From the NCBI GenBank assembly GCA_031538565.1, contig JAVKLS010000007.1, positions 1-39,601 of the forward strand: a stretch of 39,601 nt of DNA, read 5' to 3'. Origin of the DNA: JASGCK01 sp031538565. GTDB lineage: Bacteria; Pseudomonadota; Gammaproteobacteria; Burkholderiales; Burkholderiaceae_C. A program made the translations under genes and the position numbers. Shown in pieces: positions 23,222 through 31,129 of this stretch. The notes below the pieces were generated by a model. That model was given only the letters and a program-made list of their open reading frames with translations, was not told the origin of the DNA and searched no databases. Position 1 is the stretch's first letter. The number at the start of each line of letters is the position of its first letter.

Positions 23222-24088
23222 ATGCCTAAGAAAATTGAAGCCGTGCCAATCGTGCCAACCAATGCAAATGAGGAGCGCCTCGCAAAAGCTGGCGAAGCCG
23301 CCATCGAATTGAACGCATTGCAAGTAGCCGCTAACGACAACGCAAAAGCAGTGGCAGTGCAATTGGGCTACGACGGCAGCTTGAGCGTAGGCGCACTTGA
23401 AGATGAGATTCGCTTCTACCAGCGTAGAACCGTTGAGGCGTGCTTGGAATTAGGCAAGCGCCTGCTTGTACTCAAAGAACTCACACCCTACGGTGAGTTC
23501 CAACAGCGCATAACCCTTTTGGGATTTGAGTACCGCAACGCATCACGCTTTATGCAAGCCGCAATCAAAACTTCCAAAAGTGCCAATTTGTCACTTCTTA
23601 GCAGTCAGGTAAAAAGCATGGCCGCATTTCTTGAATTGGTCACACATGACGAAGACGTGATTGAAAACCTCGCCGAGATTGACGATATCGAACGCATGAG
23701 CGCTTCAGAAGTCCGCGCATTGGCTCGCAACCTCAAAGCCGAAGCCGATGCCAACGACAAACTTCTGCAAGACAAAAACGCCAAGATTGACAAGCTCACT
23801 CGCGAGAACAAAAAGGGGGTTGTCGCCCCGACCAATTGGGAGGATGCATTCAAGCCACTGCTAGACCAACAACACGTCGCCGTCACGCAAATCGCGCTCA
23901 AGTTGGGCGATATCAAAAACGTGATCGATGCGGGCTTACAAGTCGAAGTCCCCGAAAACGAAGAGCCATCGCTGCACAACGCCCGCAAGTTATTGGCAAC
24001 CAAGATCAAGGCGGATTTAGAGCAAGCCAAAGAGCAATTAGAGGCATCGTTGCACTACTTTGACAAAACCTTGGACGGGTGGCTTTAA
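23222..24088 (+). CDS. DUF3102-like early phage protein
   Basis: The 288-aa product contains a DUF3102-type central region (FYQRRTVEACLELGKRLL, then ELTPYGEFQQRITLLGFEYR), a second helical part, and a coiled-coil stretch around 170-200. Such proteins occur immediately before the transposase in Mu-like phages of the BcepMu kind; function is unproven. The ATG at 23222 follows GAAAGACAACC, with a moderate ribosome-binding site. Its end overlaps slightly with a possible TTG start of the transposase, but not with the preferred ATG. Confidence 0.75.
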   Translation: MPKKIEAVPIVPTNANEERLAKAGEAAIELNALQVAANDNAKAVAVQLGYDGSLSVGALEDEIRFYQRRTVEACLELGKRLLVLKELTPYGEFQQRITLLGFEYRNASRFMQAAIKTSKSANLSLLSSQVKSMAAFLELVTHDEDVIENLAEIDDIERMSASEVRALARNLKAEADANDKLLQDKNAKIDKLTRENKKGVVAPTNWEDAFKPLLDQQHVAVTQIALKLGDIKNVIDAGLQVEVPENEEPSLHNARKLLATKIKADLEQAKEQLEASLHYFDKTLDGWL

Positions 24089-24098
24089 GCCGCACAGC

Positions 24099-26000
24099 AT
24101 GAGCATCAGCACAGAAATTGACATGCGCCACGCCACACCGCTCTCTCCCGAAACCACACGCCTGATGCTGCTCCTTGCGGACAACATTCGCGGCGCAGGT
24201 CATGGCGAGAAGCGTGGGCTAGTAGAAGCCTTCGCGGCGCAATACAACTGGAGTGCGCAGCGCGTGTACGACTACTTGAAACGCGTGGGCTACAGCAGCG
24301 GCCGCAAGTGCCGCTCGGATGCGGGCACGTCCAGCCTACCGTCCGATACGCTGCACTTTATCGCTGCCAGCAAACACGCATCGGTGCGCAAAAACGGCAA
24401 GTCCACCAAGCCTACATCTGTGGCGATGAACATTGCGGATGCGTCGGGCTTTTCGGTCACTGTCTCCAGCGGAACGATCAACAAACTGCTGCGCGAGCGC
24501 AAGCTAGATGTCAAGAGCCAAGCGGTGGCACGCAACACGGGGCTACTTCGCTCCGAGCACCCCAACCACGTCCACCAGATTGACCCGTCGCTGTGCGTCA
24601 TCTACTACATGGGCGGCAAGCAGAAGATCATTTTGGAGGAGGAGTTTTACAAAAATAAACTCGAAGGCCTCGCCAAAATCAAACTCAAAGTTTGGCGCTA
24701 CGTGCGTTACGACCACGCCAGTGGGACGCTTGACGTGCGTTACTTTGAAGCTGCTGGCGAAAACCAAAATAGCCTGTACGAGTTCCTGCTCTACACGTGG
24801 GGCAAGCAAACGCACCGCTTATCGCATGGTGTACCAAAGATGCTGCTGTGGGACAAGGGCAGCGCTAACACCAGTCACGCCATCCAAAAGCTGCTGGATG
24901 CGCTGGGCGTAATACACGAGACACACGCACGCGGCCACAGCTGGGCAAAAGGCGGCGTTGAAAAAGGTAACGACGTTATTGAGCGCCACTTAGAGTCACG
25001 CCTGCGCGATGAGCCTGTCACCAGTGTCGAGCAGCTTAACGAAATTGCCGAGCGCTGGGTGCGCGACTACAACGCCAACGCAATCAAGTTTGTGGACTGT
25101 CAGGTCAAGCGCATGGGCGGCTCGTTTGTACGTGATGACTTGTGGCACACCATCAATGCCGAGCAGCTCATCACCATGCCCGAGCGAGAGGTGTGCGCAT
25201 GGTTTATGACGGCACGCGAGGAGCTGCGCAGCGTCAAGAACCTACGCATCAGTTTTGCACATCCACAGGCCAAACAAAGCCTTAGTTACGACCTCACCAA
25301 TTGGGCGCGTGACATTGCCAACGGCAGCAAAGTGCGCGTCGTGCCTATGTTGTTGCCAGTAGGCGGCATCGCCAACGCAGTACGCATCGAGCTGGACAGG
25401 TTAGGCCAAGAGCCGCTAATGATTCAAGTCGCACCAGAGCATCAGTTCGACGGCTTCGGACGACCAATGTCCGCAGCCCTCATCGGGGCGGAATACAAGT
25501 CTGCGCCGCTGGGCATGGCGGGCGAGGCTACAAAGGTGATTGCCGAGCAAACTTATGGCGCGGACAGTAACCGCAACACGCTTGAGGACGGCAGACACAA
25601 CAACGTGCAACCGTTTGAGCACTTCAAAGAAGCGGGTCTGTTTATTAGCGCACACAGCCATCTTGGCCGAAAAGAACTGCCTATCCGCTTGCCACGCGTA
25701 GCGCAAGAAGCCGATACCCCAGCACTTGATTTGGCTCGTGCCATGCAAGGCAATGTGGACACCGCGCCGATTCCCTTGGTACAGCTCGCCAAGGCGCTAC
25801 GCAGCGAACTGGGCGATGACTACAGCAAAGACACCTATGCGTGGCTTGCAGGGCAGTTCCCAAGCAGCACAGCGCCTGCCAGCACCCTTGACCACATCGC
25901 CGAATTTAAAGACGCGTGGTTGGCTGTACTGCATCCACAAGAGGCGGCAGCCACGGGCACAAACGATACGCAAGGTGCGCACATTCGGAGGGTCAAGTAA
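24099..26000 (+). CDS. MuA-type DDE transposase (BcepMu TnpA-like)
   Basis: The 633-aa protein catalyses replicative transposition. An N-terminal DNA-binding region (about 1-150) with helix-turn-helix-like segments precedes the RNase-H-like core. D162 (in HQIDPS), D252 (in LLWDKGS) and E288 (in GGVEKGN) form the DDE triad. A beta-barrel region and C-terminal domain, which in Mu contacts MuB, follow. ATG 24099 is chosen; an in-frame TTG at 24060 overlaps the previous gene and ATG 24123 is also possible. The stop overlaps the ATPase start (TAATG), so the two are coupled. Confidence 0.92.
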   Translation: MSISTEIDMRHATPLSPETTRLMLLLADNIRGAGHGEKRGLVEAFAAQYNWSAQRVYDYLKRVGYSSGRKCRSDAGTSSLPSDTLHFIAASKHASVRKNGKSTKPTSVAMNIADASGFSVTVSSGTINKLLRERKLDVKSQAVARNTGLLRSEHPNHVHQIDPSLCVIYYMGGKQKIILEEEFYKNKLEGLAKIKLKVWRYVRYDHASGTLDVRYFEAAGENQNSLYEFLLYTWGKQTHRLSHGVPKMLLWDKGSANTSHAIQKLLDALGVIHETHARGHSWAKGGVEKGNDVIERHLESRLRDEPVTSVEQLNEIAERWVRDYNANAIKFVDCQVKRMGGSFVRDDLWHTINAEQLITMPEREVCAWFMTAREELRSVKNLRISFAHPQAKQSLSYDLTNWARDIANGSKVRVVPMLLPVGGIANAVRIELDRLGQEPLMIQVAPEHQFDGFGRPMSAALIGAEYKSAPLGMAGEATKVIAEQTYGADSNRNTLEDGRHNNVQPFEHFKEAGLFISAHSHLGRKELPIRLPRVAQEADTPALDLARAMQGNVDTAPIPLVQLAKALRSELGDDYSKDTYAWLAGQFPSSTAPASTLDHIAEFKDAWLAVLHPQEAAATGTNDTQGAHIRRVK

Positions 26001-27301
26001 TGGCTACCAAAACACCACTTCGCAAGCTGCTGGACAAACAAGGCATCAAGCTGGCCCATGCCGCCAAGGCTTGTGAGCTATCGGTTGGCGCATTTAACAA
26101 ACTGGTCAATCGAAGTGAGTGGCCGAGGGATATGAATCGTCGCCACAGCATTTCGTTTTCCTTATTTGATTTGTTTGCTACAGCGGGCGTGGAGGCAAAA
26201 ACATATACCGCCTGCGTTCGCTCATCGCTTGGAGTTGAGTACCCGCATTTCAAAAAACAAAGCCCTCAAGCGTTACTGCTTGAAGGCTCTGTCCCAGTGA
26301 CCAACCCGACCCATCCAAAAGCAGGGGCAGGTCACGTTTTTCAACCAAGTAGTCAAAAAAAGGAAGTCTCTATGTTACTGCGAAAACACACACTTACGGC
26401 GGACACGCTGGCGCACTTCGGCTTACAGCGCGACCCGTTCTCTGCCGACATCAACAGCGCGGACGACATCTACGTCAACGCCAATTACCGCTACGTTCGC
26501 GCCGCGCTGCGCGACTGCATCAAGAGCGGCCAAATGCTGGCGGTGATTGGCGAATCGGGCAGCGGAAAATCCACGCTGCGCATGGACACGCAGGCACATT
26601 TTGAGCGTGATGCCAAGCACCAATACCTCTACATCAATCCGCTCTCAATCATCGGAATGGAGCGCGACGATGCCACGGGCAAGACCATGAAGGCGGCGCA
26701 AATTGCCACCGCCATCATCAAGCGGATTGCACCCGAGGCATCGGTCAAACGCGACACCGAATCGCGCTACATCCAGCTGGAAGCCCTGTTGCGCGAGAGC
26801 TACAAAGCGGGCAACCGCCACGTCTTGATGATTGAAGAGGCGCACTGCCTGCCCAAGAGCACACTCAAACACCTCAAACGTTTCCACGAAATCACGCTTG
26901 GCTTTAACAAGCTGCTGTCCATCGTGCTCGTCGGTCAAACCGAGCTACGCCATCGACTTAGCGAGACTGACCTCGATGTGCGCGAAGTCACGCAGCGCAT
27001 CCAGCGCGTGGAGCTAGAACCGCTCAACGCCGACCTTGGTAACTACCTCGCGCACAAGTTCAAACGCGTGGGCGCAGACATCACCAAAGTGCTAGATAAG
27101 GATGTGACGGCTTTGCTTGAGAGCAGGCTCTCGCACAAAGAACTGGGCAAAGCCTATGGCGCAGCCAAGAGCCAAGTGCGCTCGGATGCCTATCCGCTTG
27201 CCGTCGCCAACTTGCTCTCAGCCGCCATGAACATGACCGCAGACCTTGGCGCTCCTCAAGTAACCGCTGACATGGTGGATGCAGTCATCAAAGAACTCTA
27301 A
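26000..27301 (+). CDS. MuB-type AAA+ ATPase with N-terminal HTH (transposition target selector)
   Basis: The 433-aa protein has an HTH-like N-terminus (about 10-45, GIKLAHAAKACELSVGAFNK), a 70-residue linker, and an ExeA-like AAA+ domain with Walker A GESGSGKST at 184-192 and Walker B LMIEEAH further on. MuB-type proteins coat target DNA and activate the transposase. ATG 26000 overlaps the transposase stop. A second in-frame ATG at 26372 has a strong AAGGAAG site and would give a 309-aa ATPase without the HTH. A hairpin lies between the two starts (about 26261-26288). Confidence 0.88.
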   Translation: MATKTPLRKLLDKQGIKLAHAAKACELSVGAFNKLVNRSEWPRDMNRRHSISFSLFDLFATAGVEAKTYTACVRSSLGVEYPHFKKQSPQALLLEGSVPVTNPTHPKAGAGHVFQPSSQKKEVSMLLRKHTLTADTLAHFGLQRDPFSADINSADDIYVNANYRYVRAALRDCIKSGQMLAVIGESGSGKSTLRMDTQAHFERDAKHQYLYINPLSIIGMERDDATGKTMKAAQIATAIIKRIAPEASVKRDTESRYIQLEALLRESYKAGNRHVLMIEEAHCLPKSTLKHLKRFHEITLGFNKLLSIVLVGQTELRHRLSETDLDVREVTQRIQRVELEPLNADLGNYLAHKFKRVGADITKVLDKDVTALLESRLSHKELGKAYGAAKSQVRSDAYPLAVANLLSAAMNMTADLGAPQVTADMVDAVIKEL

Positions 27302-27323
27302 GTCAAACATCAAGGAGCACCTT

Positions 27324-27530
27324 ATGAAAACCACTCCCTTCAAACCCACCAGCGTCGCCGATTGCATAGACCATGTTGGGCTGCCGCGCCCGTTGAGTGA
27401 CACAGGCCGAGTCGATGATTTGCTTGAAGCCCTTCTGTACTGGTCGGCAAAACTAATACTTCTATTCGTTTGCGGCGCACTGACAGGCTACACCTTTGCT
27501 TTTGTCAGCCAGTGGTTGAGGTCTCTATGA
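27324..27530 (+). CDS. Small early membrane protein
   Basis: The 68-aa product has a polar N-terminus and one hydrophobic helix (about 41-60, AKLILLFVCGALTGYTFAFV). The start at 27324 has GGAG eight bases upstream. It overlaps the next gene through ATGA. Not recognised. Position between the ATPase and regulators suggests an early host-interaction gene. Confidence 0.6.
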   Translation: MKTTPFKPTSVADCIDHVGLPRPLSDTGRVDDLLEALLYWSAKLILLFVCGALTGYTFAFVSQWLRSL

Positions 27531-27802
27531 GCTACGTGAACAGAGGCTATCTACGCCCCACGGTGCTGTGGCACTTACTCGAGGAAGGTCAGGCCACGGC
27601 CTACCGCTTGGCGTCCTTAAGTGGCCTGACCACCACCGCCATCAAAGACATTGCGCGTGAGCTAAAAAAAGACGGTCTTGTTGACCAAAACGGCAATACC
27701 TTAGCACTAACGCCAGATGGCATCGAAGTGGCGACTGGGATTGACGAAGCTCGCGTGGAGCACGCCATCGCGGCTGTCCGCACAGGGAGTGTTGCAGCAT
27801 GA
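27527..27802 (+). CDS. Winged-helix early regulator (91 aa)
   Basis: The product shows a compact winged helix: LWHLLEEGQATAYRLASLSG, then TTTAIKDIARELKKDGLV and a wing (GNTLALTPDGIEVA). It probably binds DNA. ATG 27527 overlaps the preceding stop; longer readings in this frame cross that gene and are rejected. Its last codons (GTTGCAGCATGA) encode VAA and contain the next start, a junction type repeated further along the operon. Confidence 0.65.
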   Translation: MSYVNRGYLRPTVLWHLLEEGQATAYRLASLSGLTTTAIKDIARELKKDGLVDQNGNTLALTPDGIEVATGIDEARVEHAIAAVRTGSVAA

Positions 27803-28203
27803 AAACCGACCTCATCAAAGGCGCGACGCTGTGGCATTTAAACGCCGCACACAAAGGTCGCGCCTGCGGCATCAAGGTGGAAGCCTTGGCTCGTAAAGTC
27901 AACGTCAGTCAGCGCGATATCCGACAAGCGGTGAGTGATTTGCGCGAGGACGGCATCGCCGTAGTCGCAACGCCAGCCACAGGCTACTACATCGCGCAAA
28001 CCGCTGATGAGATTGAAGAGTGCTGCCAATATCTGCGCAAGCGCTCCATGCACGGCCTGCGGCTCGAGTCCCGCCTACGCAAGATGGCGCTGCCTGAACT
28101 CTTGGGGCAAATCAGCCTAGACGTAGGCGAGCCGCCCACCAGCGTACCTGCTAATCCAATCACTCAATTTATTAACCAAGCAAAGAAAGAAAGCAAACCA
28201 TGA
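27799..28203 (+). CDS. Winged-helix early regulator (134 aa)
   Basis: Residues 1-70 form a winged helix (IKVEALARKVNVSQRDIRQA, then VSDLREDGIAVVATPATGYY) of the kind found in phage early proteins and replication regulators. The C-terminal half has a long charged helix (ECCQYLRKRSMHGLRLESRL) and a polar tail. It overlaps both neighbours by four bases. Together with the previous gene it forms a pair of related small regulators just before gam. Confidence 0.7.
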   Translation: MKTDLIKGATLWHLNAAHKGRACGIKVEALARKVNVSQRDIRQAVSDLREDGIAVVATPATGYYIAQTADEIEECCQYLRKRSMHGLRLESRLRKMALPELLGQISLDVGEPPTSVPANPITQFINQAKKESKP

Positions 28204-28751
28204 CCACCTTAGCGACCATCGAAGAACAAACCCGCGAATACGCCGCCATACGCCGCGCTGCGCTTGATCAAGCTGCACAAGTGCAAGCCGAAATTGACGC
28301 GGTGCGCACTAAGCATCAAAAGGCATTGGCTAAGCGCGTCAAGCGCATGACCGAAGCACACGAAGCGCTGTTTGCACAAGTTGAAGCCAACCCCACGCTG
28401 TTCCCCGAGGGCGCGAAAAGCATCACGTTTGACGGCATCAAAGTGGGCTACCAAAAGGGCAAGGCGAAGCTCGAGATAAAGGACGAAGCCATCGCCATTT
28501 CGATGCTGCAAATGATTATTGAGACGGGGCCACTCTCCGAGCGAGAGATTGCCAAAACCGCTTTAAAAACCACACACAAATTAGCGGATGCTGGTTTGAA
28601 AAAACTATCGGCTAGTCAATTAGATGGCATGGGAGTGAAGCTCATCCCCGCGAGCGATAGCGTGCTAGTAATGCCTCAAGAAGACGACACCACCAAAGCA
28701 GTCGATGCACTCATCAAAGCCATGCAAGCCGACATTGCTGACGGCGCTTGA
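28200..28751 (+). CDS. gam: Gam-like host-nuclease inhibitor
   Basis: The 183-aa product resembles Mu Gam, the Ku-like protein that binds DNA ends and protects linear phage DNA from exonucleases. The N-terminal 70 residues form a long charged helix (EEQTREYAAIRRAALDQAAQ onward), followed by the family's conserved strand region ITFDGIKVGYQKGKAKLEIK. Size and position (after early regulators) are standard. The extreme C-terminus (VDALIKAMQADIADGA) is extra compared with Mu. Confidence 0.88.
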   Translation: MTTLATIEEQTREYAAIRRAALDQAAQVQAEIDAVRTKHQKALAKRVKRMTEAHEALFAQVEANPTLFPEGAKSITFDGIKVGYQKGKAKLEIKDEAIAISMLQMIIETGPLSEREIAKTALKTTHKLADAGLKKLSASQLDGMGVKLIPASDSVLVMPQEDDTTKAVDALIKAMQADIADGA

Positions 28752-28798
28752 GCCCAATCTAAACCCATTTTTAACCACCCAAGAAAGAGAGCAAAACC

Positions 28799-29068
28799 AT
28801 GACGAAATCAGAAATCATTGCCCACATGGCATTAGGCGCAGGCATCACGCAAGCGCAGGCCAAAGAGGCGCTGTCGGCTTACACCGATGCCGCCCACACG
28901 GTTCTCGAATTGAGTAAACGCTTCGTACTGCCCAACATCGGCATCCTCACCGTTACAGCCCGCCCAGCCCGCGATGGCCGCAACCCGCGCACGGGCGAAA
29001 AACTCAAGATTGCAGCAGGCAAAAAAATAACTTTCAAAGCTGCCAAAGAACTGAAGGACGCGGTATGA
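28799..29068 (+). CDS. HU/IHF-like DNA-bending protein
   Basis: The 89-aa product has the HU family layout: two N-terminal helices (KSEIIAHMALGAGITQAQAK) and the beta arm with RNPRTGEKLKIAAGKKITFK. It bends DNA. Mu relies on host HU and IHF to build its transpososome, so a phage-borne copy could serve transposition or packaging independently of the host. GAGAGC lies upstream, and its end overlaps the next gene by four bases. Confidence 0.88.
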   Translation: MTKSEIIAHMALGAGITQAQAKEALSAYTDAAHTVLELSKRFVLPNIGILTVTARPARDGRNPRTGEKLKIAAGKKITFKAAKELKDAV

Positions 29069-29310
29069 AAACAATCTATTTTGAAGATCACGGACAAGAT
29101 TTTTTAGAGTGGGATATCGACGACGAGGGCTTTGTAGTTGATTGCAGACCTGCTCAATCTGATATTTGGAATGGACATCATGTACTCAACCACTCATCGC
29201 TGAAAAAAGGCGACAAAGTGCTACGTGACCATGAAGACGGGACAACCGATGAGATCAAGTACCCATTAGAAAAAGTAAGTCTGAAACGTATTGAAAAGGA
29301 AACCGTATGA
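29065..29310 (+). CDS. Hypothetical acidic early protein (81 aa)
   Basis: The product begins MKTIYFEDHGQDFLEWDIDD and is strongly acidic at its N-terminus, with a basic end. No membrane segment or motif is recognised. Small acidic phage proteins often mimic DNA or bind host enzymes, but nothing here proves that. It is coupled to the HU-like gene and to the next small gene by ATGA overlaps. Confidence 0.6.
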   Translation: MKTIYFEDHGQDFLEWDIDDEGFVVDCRPAQSDIWNGHHVLNHSSLKKGDKVLRDHEDGTTDEIKYPLEKVSLKRIEKETV

Positions 29311-29483
29311 AATCCTTTGAACAACTAGGCCAAGCAGCCTACGCCGCATATTGCAAAGCTGTAGGTGGCACGACGTTTGATGGCAAGCCTCTGCCAAGCT
29401 TCTCGCAAATTGGCGAGCGCCAGCAAGCAGGCTGGGTGGAGGCCTCTAGACAAGTTGTCGCTGAGCACGCAGCCGTTCACTAA
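29307..29483 (+). CDS. Hypothetical 58-aa protein
   Basis: Begins at ATG 29307, overlapping the previous stop, after AAAGGA. The sequence (MKSFEQLGQAAYAAYCKAVG at the start, QQAGWVEASRQVVAEH near the end) is mainly helical. Similar short proteins are common in Mu-like and other phages of this type, without known function. Confidence 0.6.
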   Translation: MKSFEQLGQAAYAAYCKAVGGTTFDGKPLPSFSQIGERQQAGWVEASRQVVAEHAAVH

Positions 29484-29503
29484 CCAATCGAAAGCACAAC
29501 ATC

Positions 29504-29764
29504 ATGAACCTCAAATCAATGGGCATTCTTGGCTCAATTTTTGCGATGGCGCTATCTGTCAGAAGCTCAGGCTCGAAGCGAGATACGCATGCTTCTCGCA
29601 TTCGACGCGCACCCGATAACCAATGCAATCCAAGCGCCACAAGCTTCGGCAACAAGCTCGCACGCAAGGCGCTCAAAGGCACTATTGGCACGCGCCACGG
29701 CACTGGCCTTATAGCCAAGGCGTATTTATCCAAAGCGGAAAAAAAGCGCCGCAACGCCGCATAA
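29504..29764 (+). CDS. Hypothetical basic early protein (86 aa)
   Basis: The product has a short hydrophobic N-terminus (MGILGSIFAMALSV) followed by a very basic region rich in arginine and lysine, ending KAEKKRRNAA. It might bind nucleic acid or insert in the membrane. The ribosome-binding site is weak. It is the last gene before tandem hairpin terminators, which fits it being the end of the early operon. Coding status is moderately uncertain. Confidence 0.45.
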   Translation: MNLKSMGILGSIFAMALSVRSSGSKRDTHASRIRRAPDNQCNPSATSFGNKLARKALKGTIGTRHGTGLIAKAYLSKAEKKRRNAA

Positions 29765-29781
29765 CGATTTCATGTCAGTCA

Positions 29782-29850
29782 GGCGGTCGCAATGCAGTTG
29801 CCGCCTTTTATCCCCGAGGCTTTGTCTGTGGCATGGCTTCGGGGCTTTTT
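29782..29850 (+). terminator. Tandem terminators ending the early operon
   Basis: GGCGG (29782-29786) pairs with CCGCC (29801-29805) before TTTT. Then CCCCGAGG (29812-29819) pairs with CTTCGGGG (29837-29844), with one G-U, before CTTTTT. Two successive hairpins with U-runs should end or strongly reduce rightward transcription between the transposition genes and the middle genes. The interval 29765-29903 holds no gene. Confidence 0.75.
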
Positions 29851-29903
29851 GAAGACGCTTTGAACGTTGTTTAGAGCCGCTTCAAAAAGGAGTTAAACCA
29901 ACA

Positions 29904-30089
29904 ATGCTAAATGAATCAAACCTGTGGAGCATCGCCCACAAAATCAAAGAATCAGCCGATAAGGCAGAGCGTGCTGCTGAACGTATGGACGCCGCTGCGC
30001 AGCGTATCGCCCTCATGCTAGAGGACGGCTACGGTGGCAATGGTTTACGTTTAATTGAGTTGCTTGAAAAGGTTGAGGTGGCAGCATGA
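29904..30089 (+). CDS. Hypothetical helical protein (61 aa)
   Basis: The product is a continuous amphipathic helix in its first half (IAHKIKESADKAERAAERMD), likely a coiled coil, followed by a glycine-rich turn and a short second helix ending VEVAA. AAGGAG precedes the ATG at 11 bases. It begins the middle gene block after the tandem terminators. Function unknown. Confidence 0.6.
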   Translation: MLNESNLWSIAHKIKESADKAERAAERMDAAAQRIALMLEDGYGGNGLRLIELLEKVEVAA

Positions 30090-30427
30090 CCCGCGACCAA
30101 AAAATCGCACTACTCAAGCAGTGGCAAGCGCAGTACGACAGCAACGAGCTTGCCTGCGCAGCCTTGAGAAAGGCGATGGGCGACATTGCCGAGTCGCCTG
30201 TCTTTAACGCCATCTGGGGTTCGTTTGACCGCTACACCGAGCAAGTCGCGGCACGCATTGGCGACATCGAAACCCCGAACGATCCGAACAAGACCACATG
30301 GATGAACTGGTTCTGCTTTGACAATGACATGGGCAGTCGTGGCCTAGAAGCAGGTATCCACGGCGGCGAGCAGCACGCTATTAAAACGCTGGCTGATTTG
30401 CTTTGGATTATTGAGGCGGCAGCATGA
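30086..30427 (+). CDS. Hypothetical middle protein (113 aa)
   Basis: The product (IALLKQWQAQYDSNELACAA near the start, then NKTTWMNWFCFDNDMGSRG and IHGGEQHAIKTLADLLWII) is rich in tryptophan and aromatic residues. This pattern recurs in unnamed proteins of many phages and prophages, but no function is known to me. Both ends overlap neighbours through GGCAGCATGA junctions. Confidence 0.65.
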   Translation: MTRDQKIALLKQWQAQYDSNELACAALRKAMGDIAESPVFNAIWGSFDRYTEQVAARIGDIETPNDPNKTTWMNWFCFDNDMGSRGLEAGIHGGEQHAIKTLADLLWIIEAAA

Positions 30428-30657
30428 CCCAATCTCGCCTCCAATCTTTCGTCGAAGCGTGGCTCAACACATTTATCGGCTACTTTATCAATTTGGCTGT
30501 GCAGCTGGTGGTCTATCCGCTATTTGGTGCGGCGTTCACGTTTGGGCAAAACATCCTGATTGGCCTCATCTTTATGGTGGTCAGCATTGCGCGGTCTTAT
30601 GTGCTACGGCGGTTGTTTAATGCGCGTGGTGCTCAGCATGGGGAGCCTCAAGCATGA
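30424..30657 (+). CDS. Two-helix membrane protein (DUF7220-like)
   Basis: The 77-aa product has two hydrophobic helices (about 17-36 and 42-62; FIGYFINLAVQLVVYPLFG and ILIGLIFMVVSIARSYVLRR) and a basic, glutamine-rich tail. Small proteins of this shape, conserved in phage genomes and grouped as DUF7220, have unknown function. Context between small middle genes suggests a host-membrane role, not lysis, because holin and endolysin genes are further right. Confidence 0.65.
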   Translation: MTQSRLQSFVEAWLNTFIGYFINLAVQLVVYPLFGAAFTFGQNILIGLIFMVVSIARSYVLRRLFNARGAQHGEPQA

Positions 30658-30944
30658 GCGCAATCTCTAAACGTTGGGCTTGTGCGAAATACAGCCATAA
30701 AAAAATGGGCGTCGGTGTTGCTGGTTCGGGCGCTTTTATGCTGCTTCAAGGTGTGCATGCCGACATAGATGAATTAGCGCCCGAAATTCGTTTAATCGTT
30801 GCATCTCCTGATTTGCTATCAGCTGCCAAACAATTCATTGCGGAATATGACATGCACGAAGAGGACGAATGGTCGCCCGAATGGCGCGATATTGGAAAGG
30901 CATTTCGCGCTGCAATTAGTAGAGCAATGGGAGTGGCAGCATGA
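30654..30944 (+). CDS. Hypothetical middle protein (96 aa)
   Basis: The product has an N-terminal basic segment, a middle with APEIRLIVASPDLLSAAKQF, and a C-terminal helix with EEWRDIGKAFRAAIS-like composition. The phrase SPDLLSAAK resembles a short motif in many phage hypothetical proteins. No function is assigned. It overlaps both neighbours. Confidence 0.6.
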   Translation: MSAISKRWACAKYSHKKMGVGVAGSGAFMLLQGVHADIDELAPEIRLIVASPDLLSAAKQFIAEYDMHEEDEWSPEWRDIGKAFRAAISRAMGVAA

Positions 30945-31129
30945 ACACCACACTAAATATTAAAGCCAATGTGTTTCCAGATCATGAAGCATGGCTCCGA
31001 ACTTGTGCTCTTTGCAAGCTGCGTAAAAACGCAACTGGTGGCAAAACACAGATACATCAAAAGACGTTTAAGACCCGCTGGATTTGTGCGGGATGCTTTG
31101 CAGAATTGAAAGCGAAGGTGGCAGCATGA
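30941..31129 (+). CDS. Small zinc-finger-like protein (62 aa)
   Basis: Cysteines are paired as CALC (near 22-25) and CAGC (near 49-52), spaced like a zinc ribbon, with basic residues between. It probably binds zinc and perhaps nucleic acid or a host protein. It ends KAKVAA at the GGCAGCATGA junction with gemA. Not recognised further. Confidence 0.6.
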   Translation: MNTTLNIKANVFPDHEAWLRTCALCKLRKNATGGKTQIHQKTFKTRWICAGCFAELKAKVAA

